From NCBI RefSeq assembly GCF_902497775.2, contig NZ_OZ024668.1, positions 2,875,826-2,939,825 of the forward strand: 64,000 nt of DNA, read 5' to 3'. The DNA comes from Pseudomonas fluorescens. GTDB taxonomy: Bacteria > Pseudomonadota > Gammaproteobacteria > Pseudomonadales > Pseudomonadaceae. Position 1 is the stretch's first letter. Each line of letters starts with the position of its first letter. The notes beneath the pieces were generated by a model that searched no databases, was not told where the DNA came from, and saw nothing but the letters and a program-made list of their open reading frames with translations. Positions 35,650 to 44,116 of this stretch are shown piece after piece. The translations under genes and the position numbers were made by a program.

Positions 35650-36593
35650 ATGACTCTCCAAAACAATAGAGAAGCAGATAATACAACACCTTCAAACAGC
35701 CTATCAAAAAGACCTTATCTTATCAGGATTGAACGCATTACACTTGCATTGTTACTACAATGCGCCAGCCTTAATGCAATCGCTGCTTGCAATCTTACCC
35801 CTGGGGACAGCCCAGCCTCCCTGACGATAAGTTTACCCACAACTCTGCCTTTCCCGCGCGACACACCAGATAACACTGTTCTTTATGAATCTGGGGCAGT
35901 CACTGCTGGCGGCCCGTCTTTTAACTGCACCACAGATACAAAATGGGGCATAAAAAACAAACTAGGCACGGACTCCCCCACGAGCAAATTATTCCCAATA
36001 GGAGACACCGGCATCTCATGGCAGTGGCTTTACAATAGTTCGCCGATATCGGGCGACGGCGGCATATCGTCTGTAAGCGGGGAACAGTTTACACCTTCAA
36101 CAACACGACACATGCGCTTCGCCTCGTAAAAACGGGCGCAGTAAAAAACGATGCTAAAATCCCAGCAGGCGAAATAGGTAATATGAAGATTGGTACGACT
36201 TATCCAGTCGGCATGAAAATCAATACCGAACTAAGATTCGTCGCCCAATCCTGTGAAACTCCTGACGTCAAAGTCGACATGGGGGAGTATGATCTTGGCG
36301 TGTTTTCCGAAATCGGCGATGTCTCGAAGGCAACGACATTTAGCATTCTGCTTAACAAGAGCTCCACGGCGAAAGGCGTTGCACTCCAACTATTAGACAG
36401 CAATCAAATGCCATTGGCGCTGAATAGAGATCACGTAGTTAACGACTACAGTTCTGCGGGTGGCAATTTTCGGATACCTTTAAGTGCACGATATTATCGA
36501 ACCCTGCCAGCCAGCAACGGAAGCAGCGGGGATTCGGGGGTAGCGCCCGGAACGGCAAATAGCGAAGTGTCATTCGTAATGAGCTATCTATGA
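35650..36593 (+). pseudogene. Type 1-like fimbrial adhesin/subunit disrupted by a frameshift
   Basis: Part 1 has a leader and signal (LALLLQCASLNAIAACNLTP) and runs to ISSVSGEQF, then leaves frame and stops at 36129. Part 2 is open in another frame from before 36063: GTVYTFNNTTHALRLVKTG, AGEIGNMKIG, and it ends PLSARYYRTLPAS ... VSFVMSYL, the fimbrial pilin C-terminal pattern. Adding one G to the GGGG at 36079-36082 joins the halves (SVSGGTVYTFNN). The full protein would be ~314 residues. No usher or chaperone is next to it. Confidence 0.75.
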
Positions 36594-36884
36594 GCGCTCG
36601 CTCACATGACGTGCGGCGCGCTCAGTGCAGTGAGCATGCAGGCCCGCCAAGTGGACGCATGCAACTTGACCATTCTCTGCCTCGCAGGCGTCATGGCCGA
36701 GAAAACTCAGTTGCTCGCGCAACACTTGGCGATTAACTCGGTGATCATCCACCACCAGCACTTGCAACCGATACCGCGGCCTTGTCTGGGCCAGGACTGG
36801 CACGTGGCGTACATCAATGTGTTCAAGGACCTGCAGACGCATTTCGACATCAATCCGGGTTCCACGCCCCAAATTGCTGGTCAA
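36588..36884 (-). pseudogene. Fragment of a BvgS/EvgS-like hybrid histidine kinase
   Basis: Minus-strand fragment with a kinase end (SNLGRGTRIDVEMRL) followed by the start of a receiver: LQVLVVDDHRVNRQVLREQL, SFLGHDACEAENGQVA. The acidic pair of the receiver is present, but the phosphoacceptor Asp region and everything beyond are lost. The upstream edge is cut at about 36884, where the integrase tail begins on the other strand. Confidence 0.65.
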
Positions 36885-36887
36885 CAG

Positions 36888-37031
36888 TTCCAGTTCAGGG
36901 ACATCCGACCGAAGGCGGCGTCAGAGATCGAGGACATCAGCCAGGCCAGCAGGCTGCTGGGCCACTCCACGCAAGAGATCACGAAGCGCGTTTACCGCCG
37001 CGTTGGCAAGGTGGTCAGCCCGAGCAAGTAA
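36888..37031 (+). pseudogene. C-terminal tail of a phage-type tyrosine integrase
   Basis: 47 residues matching the end of phage integrases: FQFRDIRPKAASEIEDISQA, SRLLGHSTQEITKRVYRR, then VGKVVSPSK. The second catalytic Arg (DIR), the GH motif and the nucleophile Tyr (VYRR) are recognisable. The rest of the gene is gone. It ends about 100 bases from the 3' end of tRNA-Cys, the natural attachment site for such enzymes. Confidence 0.75.
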
Positions 37032-37093
37032 CGCGCTGATGCGGAAACGGTGCCTGTTTATGCTGAAATGATGGGCTTTTCCGACCCACAAAG

Positions 37094-37122
37094 AAAAACC
37101 CCGCAGACGTTAATCTGCGGGG
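37094..37122 (-). terminator. Terminator of tRNA-Cys
   Basis: Nine-bp stem CCCCGCAGA/TCTGCGGGG with a 6-base loop, followed on the minus strand by five T (plus-strand A run at 37094-37098), eleven bases beyond the tRNA. Confidence 0.85.
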
Positions 37123-37132
37123 CTTTCAATAA

Positions 37133-37206
37133 TGGAGGCCGAGGTCGGAATCGAACCGGCGTAGACGGATTTGCAATCCGGAGCATAACCACTTTGCTAC
37201 TCGGCC
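37133..37206 (-). tRNA. tRNA-Cys (anticodon GCA)
   Basis: 74-base tRNA on the minus strand with encoded CCA. The acceptor stem is GGCCGAG/CTCGGCC with discriminator U. The anticodon stem CGGAT/ATCCG encloses TTGCAAA, giving GCA. The T-arm GGTTCGATTCC is present. Its 3' end faces the integrase remnant, so it is probably the attB of a lost element. Confidence 0.96.
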
Positions 37207-37514
37207 TCAAATGCCCGAGACCCTGAAACTGCGATCTCAAACATGTACAACTCTTTAAGGAAACAACTGAATAAAACCGCTATCCCCTTGAAAACGCTAG
37301 GCTTTTTTCGTGCCTCGTTTTCGATGGACGCAATTATGTACTCATTCCCAAGCTCTGGCAACCCCTTGAATTCAAAAAGTTTTATTTTTTTCTTCGAGGG
37401 GCCCCGGGCGCGCTGAAGTGTGGGCTTTGCGCGCAACAAACAGGGGACGGCACAGGTGCCAAAGCGCGTTACTATACAGGCTATGCACCCAGCCCGCTGT
37501 CTGAATCGCCGCTT
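37207..37514. other. Gene-free stretch upstream of tRNA-Cys
   Basis: 308 bases with an AT-rich core (T-run around 37378-37392), followed by a GC-rich GGGGCCCCGGGCGCGC stretch. It should contain the tRNA-Cys promoter on the minus strand and the alkB promoter on the plus strand. No gene seen. Confidence 0.45.
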
Positions 37515-38171
37515 ATGATGCAAACCGAACTGGATCTGTTCAACCCCACCAGCCCCGCCGAGCCGCAATGGATCGGCAAGCACGCGGTGGTGTTGCCCGG
37601 ATTTGCCCTGGCCTGGGTAGATGCCCTGCTGCCTGAGTTGCGCCGGGTCATCGCCGACGCGCCATTTCGGCATATGGTGACGCCCGGCGGCCTGAACATG
37701 GCCGTGGGCTTGACCAACTGCGGGGCGCTGGGCTGGATCAGTGATCGCCGCGGTTACCGCTACAGCCCGGTCGATCCACTCAGCCAGCAACCCTGGCCGA
37801 CGTTGCCGCCTGCGCTAAGCGAACTGGCCGCCCTCGCCGCTTCGGCGGCAGGCTTTGCCGATTTTCAGCCGGATGCTTGCCTGGTCAACTGTTACAAGCC
37901 CGGCAATCGCCTGAGCCTGCACCAGGACCGTGATGAACGTGATTACAGCCAGCCGATTGTCTCGGTATCGCTGGGTTTGCCCGCGGTGTTCCAGTTCGGC
38001 GGGCATAACCGCGGCGATTCCTGCCAACGCATCGGCCTGCGCCATGGTGACGTGATGGTCTGGGGCGGTGAAGACCGTTTGCGCTTTCATGGGGTGCTGC
38101 CGCTTAAACCGGGCAGCCATCCCGTGCTAGGCAGCCGGCGGATCAATCTGACCTTGCGCAAGGCGGGCTAG
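37515..38171 (+). CDS. alkB: AlkB-type DNA oxidative demethylase
   Basis: Fe(II)/2-oxoglutarate dioxygenase of 218 residues that removes 1-methyladenine and 3-methylcytosine lesions. The metal ligands are the HxD in LHQDRDE and the distal His in LRFHGV. The 2-oxoglutarate Arg lies in SRRINLTLRKAG. NCYKPGNRLSLHQD is the AlkB signature. The next codon (ATG at 37518) is an equal start. It is not joined to ada here. Confidence 0.94.
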   Translation: MMQTELDLFNPTSPAEPQWIGKHAVVLPGFALAWVDALLPELRRVIADAPFRHMVTPGGLNMAVGLTNCGALGWISDRRGYRYSPVDPLSQQPWPTLPPALSELAALAASAAGFADFQPDACLVNCYKPGNRLSLHQDRDERDYSQPIVSVSLGLPAVFQFGGHNRGDSCQRIGLRHGDVMVWGGEDRLRFHGVLPLKPGSHPVLGSRRINLTLRKAG

Positions 38172-38183
38172 GTAGCACGCAAT

Positions 38184-38209
38184 CACGGGGCAAGCCCGCT
38201 CCTACAGGC
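38184..38209. repeat. Single REP element
   Basis: One copy of the core CGGGGCAAGCCCGCTCCTAC between alkB and metY, internally palindromic (GGGCTTGCCCC-type stem). Confidence 0.8.
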
Positions 38210-38274
38210 CTTGACCGTCGCTCCCTGGCCGCTCCATGCTCTAACCCCCTTCCCGACTTTCAAGGAACGATTGC

Positions 38275-39552
38275 ATGAAGCTGGAAACCCTGGCCATTCA
38301 CGCGGGCTTCAGCCCCGACCCGACCACCAAGGCCGTCGCGGTACCGATCTACCAGACTACCTCTTTTGCCTTCGACGACACCCAGCACGGTGCCGACCTG
38401 TTCGACCTGAAAGTCGCCGGCAACATTTATAGCCGGATCATGAACCCTACCAACGACGTGCTTGAGCAACGCATGGCGGCGCTGGAAGGCGGCGTCGGTG
38501 CCCTGGCGGTGGCCTCGGGCATGGCTGCGATCACCTACGCGATCCAGACCGTGGCCGAAGCTGGTGACAATATCGTCTCGGTGGCCAAGCTCTACGGCGG
38601 CACCTACAACCTGCTGGCCCATACCCTGCCGCGCTTCGGCATCCAGACCCGCTTCGCCACCCATGACGACATCGCCGCCCTCGAAGCGCTGATCGACAGC
38701 CGCACCAAGGCGGTGTTCTGCGAGTCGATCGGCAACCCGGCGGGCAATATCGTCGACCTTCAGGCGCTGGCCGATGCCGCCCATCGCCATGGCGTGCCGT
38801 TGATCGTCGACAACACCGTGGCCACGCCAATCCTCTGCCGCCCTTTCGAACACGGCGCCGATATCGTCGTGCACTCGCTGACCAAGTACATCGGCGGCCA
38901 CGGCACCAGCATCGGCGGTATCGTCATCGACTCGGGCAAGTTCCCCTGGGCCGACAATAAAGAGCGCTTCGCCCTGCTCAACACCCCAGACCCGTCCTAC
39001 CACGGCGTGACCTACACCGAAGCCTTCGGCCCTGCCGCCTTTATCGGCCGCTGCCGGGTGGTGCCGCTGCGCAATACCGGGGCTGCACTGTCGCCATTCA
39101 ACGCCTTCCTCATTCTGCAAGGCCTGGAGACCCTGGCCCTGCGCATGGAACGGCACACCGAGAACGCGCTCAAGGTCGCCCGCTACCTGCAAGACCACGA
39201 GCAGGTCGCCTGGGTGAAGTACGCCGGCCTGCCCAGTCATCCCGAGCACGAACTGGCCCGGCGCTACACCGAAGGCAAACCGGCTTCGATCCTGTCGTTC
39301 GGGATCAAAGGCGGCCAGGAAGCTGGCGCACGCTTTATCGATGCACTGCAGCTGGTAGTGCGCCTGGTCAATATTGGCGATGCCAAATCCCTGGCCTGCC
39401 ACCCCGCCTCCACCACCCACCGCCAGCTCAACGATGAAGAGCTCGAGCGCGCCGGCGTGCCGCGGGACATGGTGCGCCTGTCGATCGGCATCGAGCACAG
39501 CGATGACATCATTGCTGATCTGAGCCAGGCGCTGGAGGCCAGTCGCGGCTAA
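38275..39552 (+). CDS. metY: O-acetylhomoserine sulfhydrylase / aminocarboxypropyltransferase
   Basis: PLP enzyme of 425 residues that makes homocysteine from O-acetylhomoserine (or succinyl analogue) and sulfide, a direct-sulfhydrylation route to methionine. The opening LETLAIHAGFSPDPTTKAVA, IYSRIMNPTNDVLEQRMAAL and the PLP Lys in VVHSLTKYIGGHGTSIGG are MetY-type. The longer insert NKERFALLNTPDPSYHGVTY and the ACHPASTTHRQL end separate it from MetB/MetC. Stand-alone gene. Confidence 0.95.
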   Translation: MKLETLAIHAGFSPDPTTKAVAVPIYQTTSFAFDDTQHGADLFDLKVAGNIYSRIMNPTNDVLEQRMAALEGGVGALAVASGMAAITYAIQTVAEAGDNIVSVAKLYGGTYNLLAHTLPRFGIQTRFATHDDIAALEALIDSRTKAVFCESIGNPAGNIVDLQALADAAHRHGVPLIVDNTVATPILCRPFEHGADIVVHSLTKYIGGHGTSIGGIVIDSGKFPWADNKERFALLNTPDPSYHGVTYTEAFGPAAFIGRCRVVPLRNTGAALSPFNAFLILQGLETLALRMERHTENALKVARYLQDHEQVAWVKYAGLPSHPEHELARRYTEGKPASILSFGIKGGQEAGARFIDALQLVVRLVNIGDAKSLACHPASTTHRQLNDEELERAGVPRDMVRLSIGIEHSDDIIADLSQALEASRG

Positions 39553-39558
39553 GCGCGC

Positions 39559-41934
39559 TCACCTGCGCAGCGAAGGAGGGGCCTTGGCAAGCGTCAACCA
39601 CGCCCCTTTTTCATCGTGCAAGGTTGCCTGCGCAACTGCCACCCTCAAGCGTCCTGCCGGGCCGACCACCTCAACCTCGGCCCCACGTGAGCCGACGCCG
39701 ACACGCGTGACGATCGCAGCCTGGCAGGTTGCTTGAGTGCCACGAGCATGCCCCGAGCTTGGCATGGCAGCCAGTTGCCGGGGGGTGAACGGGAGATGGG
39801 CAACCACGGCGGGGCTACTGACACTTGTTGCGAACGACAGCGTCTGAGGCTGCAATCCTGTGCTGGTCAACACCCGAACCGGCACACTGAACGTCGTGTT
39901 GACAAGCGTCCCGCCAGAATTGCTGCTCACCCCGACCCGCCCCGCCACCCCACACCGGGCCAGGTCGCTGTAGTTGCCGGGTCGCCTGTCGCCCCAGTCA
40001 ATACTGTGCAGTGCCGCCACAGGTATACCGTCTACCTGTGGGCCTTGCGCCAGGGCAGGCAGCGAGAAACTCGCGCCCCGCAAGGCGGGGGAATGACTCG
40101 CCGGTGAACTCTGCACGGCTCTCCCCTGTGGTTCGATGGTTCTTTTTCTGGCCTGCTTATGCACCTCAGCTTCATAGGCCGCCACCGACTGCTTCGCCAT
40201 CAGGGCATTGTCATGACGCCGCTGCTCCCGGCGCTGCTCGGCCACCTGCAACTTGTGTTGCACATCGCGCGATTGCGCAGCGATGGCCTCTTCGGCCCTG
40301 GCCTGCGAACGCGCCGCTGCCAGTGCATTCTCGCGACTATTGTGTGCCTGCAGGTGACCATGGGCTTCTTTATCCAGGCGGGCGTGTCTATCTTTACGCA
40401 CCTGTTCCTGACGCTGGTGTTGAGCACTCAAGGTGATCTTGGCGGGCTTTGCAGCCCCGGCATTGGCGCGAATGACCTCGTTCAGGTTTTGAGCGTACAG
40501 ACCGGGGGCCATCAGTGCGGCAGCCGGAGCGGTAATGGGCAGGCCCTGCTTCAGCTGATACCTGAGCGTGTCGAACCTGAGGCGGACATCACCGCCCGGG
40601 CCGGGATGGCCCTTTTGTTCAAGCAGCTTTGCCAGGCCTATGGGCTTTCGTCCCGCGATCCCCAGCCACTGCCTGGCCGTATCGCGCAACTCGGGGGCTG
40701 CTGCCAGGCTGGCTTGCAGCACATCCAGCAGCGCCAGGCACGGCTTGATCATGCCGGCCTGGCGATGCTGGGCGGCGATGCCCTCGGCCAACCCGGCGCG
40801 CGGCTCGAACAAGCGCTGCAGGGCCGTTCGGGCCAAGCTTGTCCGCTGCCCGCCGTGTGGCTCGGTGGCAATAGCGTGCGCGATCCGGTGCAAGGCCAGG
40901 GCCAGCGGTGCGGTTGACTCATGAGACGGGCGCACGAGGCATTCATCCACGATCCGCTTGAGGGTTGCTGGAACCAACAGGGCATAAACTTTTTCGGCCG
41001 AAGACAACGGGGCCATTTCCGGCCCCTGCGGCTGAAGGCGCTGTGGATTGGCTTTTTGCAACAGCTCAAGCGAAAAATCGGCCAGCGCGGACTCCGCTGT
41101 CAACCAGGCTATTCCAGGTTGGGATGAATCAGAGCGCACAACGCCAGGCCCGCTTCGCTCACACCGTGGTGGCTCACTGTCTTCGGTTGCCGTGGATAGG
41201 CGCAATGGCTCGATCAATGCCTTGAGCTCAATCAATCCCTCGCAGGGAAACTCGCGACACCAACTCTGGAGTTGCTGACGGAAATTACAACTGGCGTCGT
41301 CATCGGCGTGCTGGTGGGCCAGCACATGAATGAACGTCATCACCGAGTCGGCGTTCCTGCTTGCCTCTGGCCCCGTTTGGTAAGCGTGGACGGCCAGCGC
41401 ACTGACGTCCACAGTGTCAGGTTCATCCTGGCTGTAGCAATGGTCGACCGTATGCAGTCTTGCGTGCGTGGCTTCATGCAACACGGTCATGGCTGCCAGC
41501 TTCACCGTCCCGCCGATAGCCTGGTGGTAGTCACCATTGATGAATATCCGGTCTGTGCCTGGCTCGTAGAATGCCGCAGTGGCCAAGCCGCTATCCCCCA
41601 GACGCTGAACAAAGAAACCCGCGGACTCGATGAGCAGCGTGCGTCCCTGCTCCAGCGCCCCGATATAGGTTTGCAGTGTTTTGAACGAGTCAGTGAAATC
41701 TTGTGATTGATCACAACCACCAAGAAATAGCATTGCTGCCTGCTCGACAGCCTCCTGTTGCGCAGGATCACAACCCACCTCGCCGGCCCGCTGCAGCCAG
41801 GCTTGCGCTAGCAAGAGTGCTTGCCGGTAATCTTCGCTGACTGCGCCATAGTGTTGGCCCGCTGTCAGGGGAGTCGAGCTGGCGGGCTGATCGGTTGAAT
41901 ACGTGGATGGGCGGGCGGCCGGGTTCGAGATCAT
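39559..41934 (-). CDS. Large protein with N-terminal aspzincin-like (M35/Lys-MEP) metalloprotease domain; candidate effector
   Basis: 791 residues, no signal peptide, starting at the ATG with AGGAG eight bases upstream. The N-terminal domain has HEATH (153-157), then TVDHCY (162-167) and NAD in SRNADSV (194-196); this is the HEXXH + (G)TxDxxY + NAD order of aspzincin peptidases. The middle (~200-490) is helical and unrecognised. A long charged coiled region (KDRHARLDKEAHGHLQAHNS to EAEVHKQARK) comes next, then a Ser/Pro linker and a beta-rich tail (AGRVGVSSNSGGTLVNTTFS, VGVGSRGAEVEVVGPAG). No known secretion tag or immunity gene is next to it. Function is inferred only from the protease signature. 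Confidence 0.75.
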   Translation of the reverse strand: MISNPAARPSTYSTDQPASSTPLTAGQHYGAVSEDYRQALLLAQAWLQRAGEVGCDPAQQEAVEQAAMLFLGGCDQSQDFTDSFKTLQTYIGALEQGRTLLIESAGFFVQRLGDSGLATAAFYEPGTDRIFINGDYHQAIGGTVKLAAMTVLHEATHARLHTVDHCYSQDEPDTVDVSALAVHAYQTGPEASRNADSVMTFIHVLAHQHADDDASCNFRQQLQSWCREFPCEGLIELKALIEPLRLSTATEDSEPPRCERSGPGVVRSDSSQPGIAWLTAESALADFSLELLQKANPQRLQPQGPEMAPLSSAEKVYALLVPATLKRIVDECLVRPSHESTAPLALALHRIAHAIATEPHGGQRTSLARTALQRLFEPRAGLAEGIAAQHRQAGMIKPCLALLDVLQASLAAAPELRDTARQWLGIAGRKPIGLAKLLEQKGHPGPGGDVRLRFDTLRYQLKQGLPITAPAAALMAPGLYAQNLNEVIRANAGAAKPAKITLSAQHQRQEQVRKDRHARLDKEAHGHLQAHNSRENALAAARSQARAEEAIAAQSRDVQHKLQVAEQRREQRRHDNALMAKQSVAAYEAEVHKQARKRTIEPQGRAVQSSPASHSPALRGASFSLPALAQGPQVDGIPVAALHSIDWGDRRPGNYSDLARCGVAGRVGVSSNSGGTLVNTTFSVPVRVLTSTGLQPQTLSFATSVSSPAVVAHLPFTPRQLAAMPSSGHARGTQATCQAAIVTRVGVGSRGAEVEVVGPAGRLRVAVAQATLHDEKGAWLTLAKAPPSLRR

Positions 41935-42013
41935 GCAAGCGCTCCTGATAATGACCACTACGTTGTAACCCGGCAGCAATCAGTACGCTTGCATAGACCG
42001 CTCAGCAGCCTGG

Positions 42014-43864
42014 TCAGGCGAGCATCAACTGACCTGCAGACAGGCTGTCCGCCGACACCCCGACCAGGGTCACGCTATCGCTACCAAAACTCAGTACCGC
42101 ATCGTTGCCTACCTGGCTCAGGTGCTGGCGAATGTCTGGCTGCGCGGTGCCGCCATCGACGCCGATGAACACCAGCCGATCATCCGCGGTGAAGCCTTGA
42201 ACCTGATCCTGGCCAAAGTGGCCGGTGAACAGGAAGGTGTCCTGCCCGCCGCCTGAAACCATTACATCATTGCCGGCGCCGCCGACGAACACATCGTTGC
42301 CACGCCCACCCTGCAAATGGTCATTGCCATCCAGACCGAACAGCCAGTCTCCTTGTGCACCGGCCGTCAGGCTGTCATTGCCCGCCGTACCATTGTGGCT
42401 GGCGGCGTAGACCTGGAGCTTGCCGCTGGTCAGCAGACCCTGCGCGTCGATCTGGTGACTGACTTGCTTGCTGAAGAACACCAGGCTCGTCTCCTTGCTG
42501 ACCAGGGTTTCGACCTGGTTGACCAGGCTGATACCGCCCGCTGCATCGCGCAGGTACAGGGTGCCGTTGCCATCGCGGGCAATGTCGAAGTTGCCCAGGG
42601 TTTGGCCAAGTTCCAGGGTGTCGTGCCCGGCGCCGCCATCGATCAGGTTGAAGCCGCCGCCGTCACGAAACGTGTCGTTGCCGGCGCGCCCTTCCAGGTA
42701 GTCATTGCCATCCCCGCCGCGAATCAGGTCGCCGGCGTCGGAGCCGATGATGAAGGTGCTGCCCTTGTGCGCTTCGGCGTTGCGATTCAGATCCTCGACC
42801 CAGGTCGAGCCACGGCTAACGTCGGAGAGGTTGCTGACGACGATGGTCGAGTCCTTGGCCGTCCAGGCGTAGAACTTCGAATCCAGCACCCGGCCCAGGC
42901 CGTCACCGTACGCCGTGGGCAAATGCGACAACCAGGTGGCGATATTGCCGATCGAATACGGCAGCAGGTTCCAGGCATCGGAGGCGTAATGATCGTTGAA
43001 GTTGACGATGTTGTCGGTACTCGAGGGCTTGGCGCCGTCGTGCACGCCGAAAGTTGCCCAGTCGGCGCTAGAACCATTGAGGGCGCGAAATACCGGATCG
43101 TTTTCATAACCGATGTTCAGTACCTTGCTGCTGTCGCTGGCCTGGCTCGGTGAGGCAAAGGCGACGTAGCGTGCGTCCTGATAGAACCCGCCCCACTGGT
43201 CATTGCTGAGCTCGGCCAGGCTGTTGACGCCCAAGCCGCCCAGGCTGTGGCCGCTGACGGTGATGTCGGCCCCCTTCAGGCCGTTGGCCTTGGCGAAGGT
43301 GGCGACATCATCGAACAGCCGGCCAAAGGCATTGGCAGCGTAGTGCTTGGCGTAGTCGGCCGGGCCGAACGCGGCCATCAGGTCGTGGATGGCGTCGCCG
43401 ATGGTGTCGCCAATCAGGTTTTCCCGTGGCCCGCTGGTGCCGCGAAAGGCGATGCCCATTGCGCTCAACTGGCCCGCGGCGTCGTACTTGCCGAGGATCT
43501 CGACCTGGGCACTGGTGTAGCCGCTGGTTTCACCGTGGAAGGTTCCGCGAACATCCATGCTGCCCTGATAGCCCAGCTGCTTGGCGCTGATCGGCGTCCA
43601 GCCTGCCGCTTTTACCGCGGCCAGGGCCTGGGCTTCGGAGTTGGTGTTCCAGGGGATCCCGGGGATCACGCCCTGGCTGTCGGTGCCGCCGATCAGGGCT
43701 TTGACCAGGGTGGCGGGCAAGCCCAGGCCGAAACCGTACTGCTGGTAACCCACGGCAAAACCGTTGTCGATGCCGTGATAGGCGTACAAGCTCAAGGCCA
43801 TGGCGTCGCCGTACAGGGCCTTGGAGGCGCCGCTGTCGAGGTTGCGATAGTCGAAAACTGGCAT
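42014..43864 (-). CDS. lipA: Extracellular RTX lipase / polyurethanase (family I.3)
   Basis: 616-residue secreted lipase of the TliA/PueA type, the usual family length. It has no signal peptide. Nucleophile Ser is in GHSLGG near residue 207, with the acid in the SDAWNLLPY region and His downstream. About residues 370-560 hold the calcium-binding RTX repeats (GGDGNDYLEGRAGND, GLDGNDHLQGGRGNDVF). The C-terminus (LVGVSADSLSAGQLMLA) is the type I secretion signal type. The ABC secretion genes are not adjacent. AAGGATG precedes the ATG. Confidence 0.93.
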   Translation of the reverse strand: MPVFDYRNLDSGASKALYGDAMALSLYAYHGIDNGFAVGYQQYGFGLGLPATLVKALIGGTDSQGVIPGIPWNTNSEAQALAAVKAAGWTPISAKQLGYQGSMDVRGTFHGETSGYTSAQVEILGKYDAAGQLSAMGIAFRGTSGPRENLIGDTIGDAIHDLMAAFGPADYAKHYAANAFGRLFDDVATFAKANGLKGADITVSGHSLGGLGVNSLAELSNDQWGGFYQDARYVAFASPSQASDSSKVLNIGYENDPVFRALNGSSADWATFGVHDGAKPSSTDNIVNFNDHYASDAWNLLPYSIGNIATWLSHLPTAYGDGLGRVLDSKFYAWTAKDSTIVVSNLSDVSRGSTWVEDLNRNAEAHKGSTFIIGSDAGDLIRGGDGNDYLEGRAGNDTFRDGGGFNLIDGGAGHDTLELGQTLGNFDIARDGNGTLYLRDAAGGISLVNQVETLVSKETSLVFFSKQVSHQIDAQGLLTSGKLQVYAASHNGTAGNDSLTAGAQGDWLFGLDGNDHLQGGRGNDVFVGGAGNDVMVSGGGQDTFLFTGHFGQDQVQGFTADDRLVFIGVDGGTAQPDIRQHLSQVGNDAVLSFGSDSVTLVGVSADSLSAGQLMLA

Positions 43865-44116
43865 GAGAGAACATCCTTGTGCAGGTGGCAGGAAACCCTG
43901 GCGACATCGTCCATTGACACACCCAAGGGCAAGGGCAAACGCTGCCACAAGGGCAATCTTCCCGTCCACGGCCACGTCGAGGGCAAGCTGGCCAAATGCG
44001 AGGAGTTTTCGTTGCCACAGGCGGCAACACCAGGCTGTATATCCATACAGATAAAACTTGCCTTGCCCTGCAATCCTGCGCATCCTATGGCCTTCACCCG
44101 CCATAGATCGAACGGC

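Noticed and set aside
37197..37790. Minus-strand frame running into tRNA-Cys
   Set aside because: Crosses alkB antisense and the AT-rich tRNA upstream region; a chance open frame.
43247..44116. Upstream extension of the topB frame by 290 codons
   Set aside because: It is antisense to the lipase and contains no topoisomerase sequence; TOPRIM begins right at the ATG at 44117.
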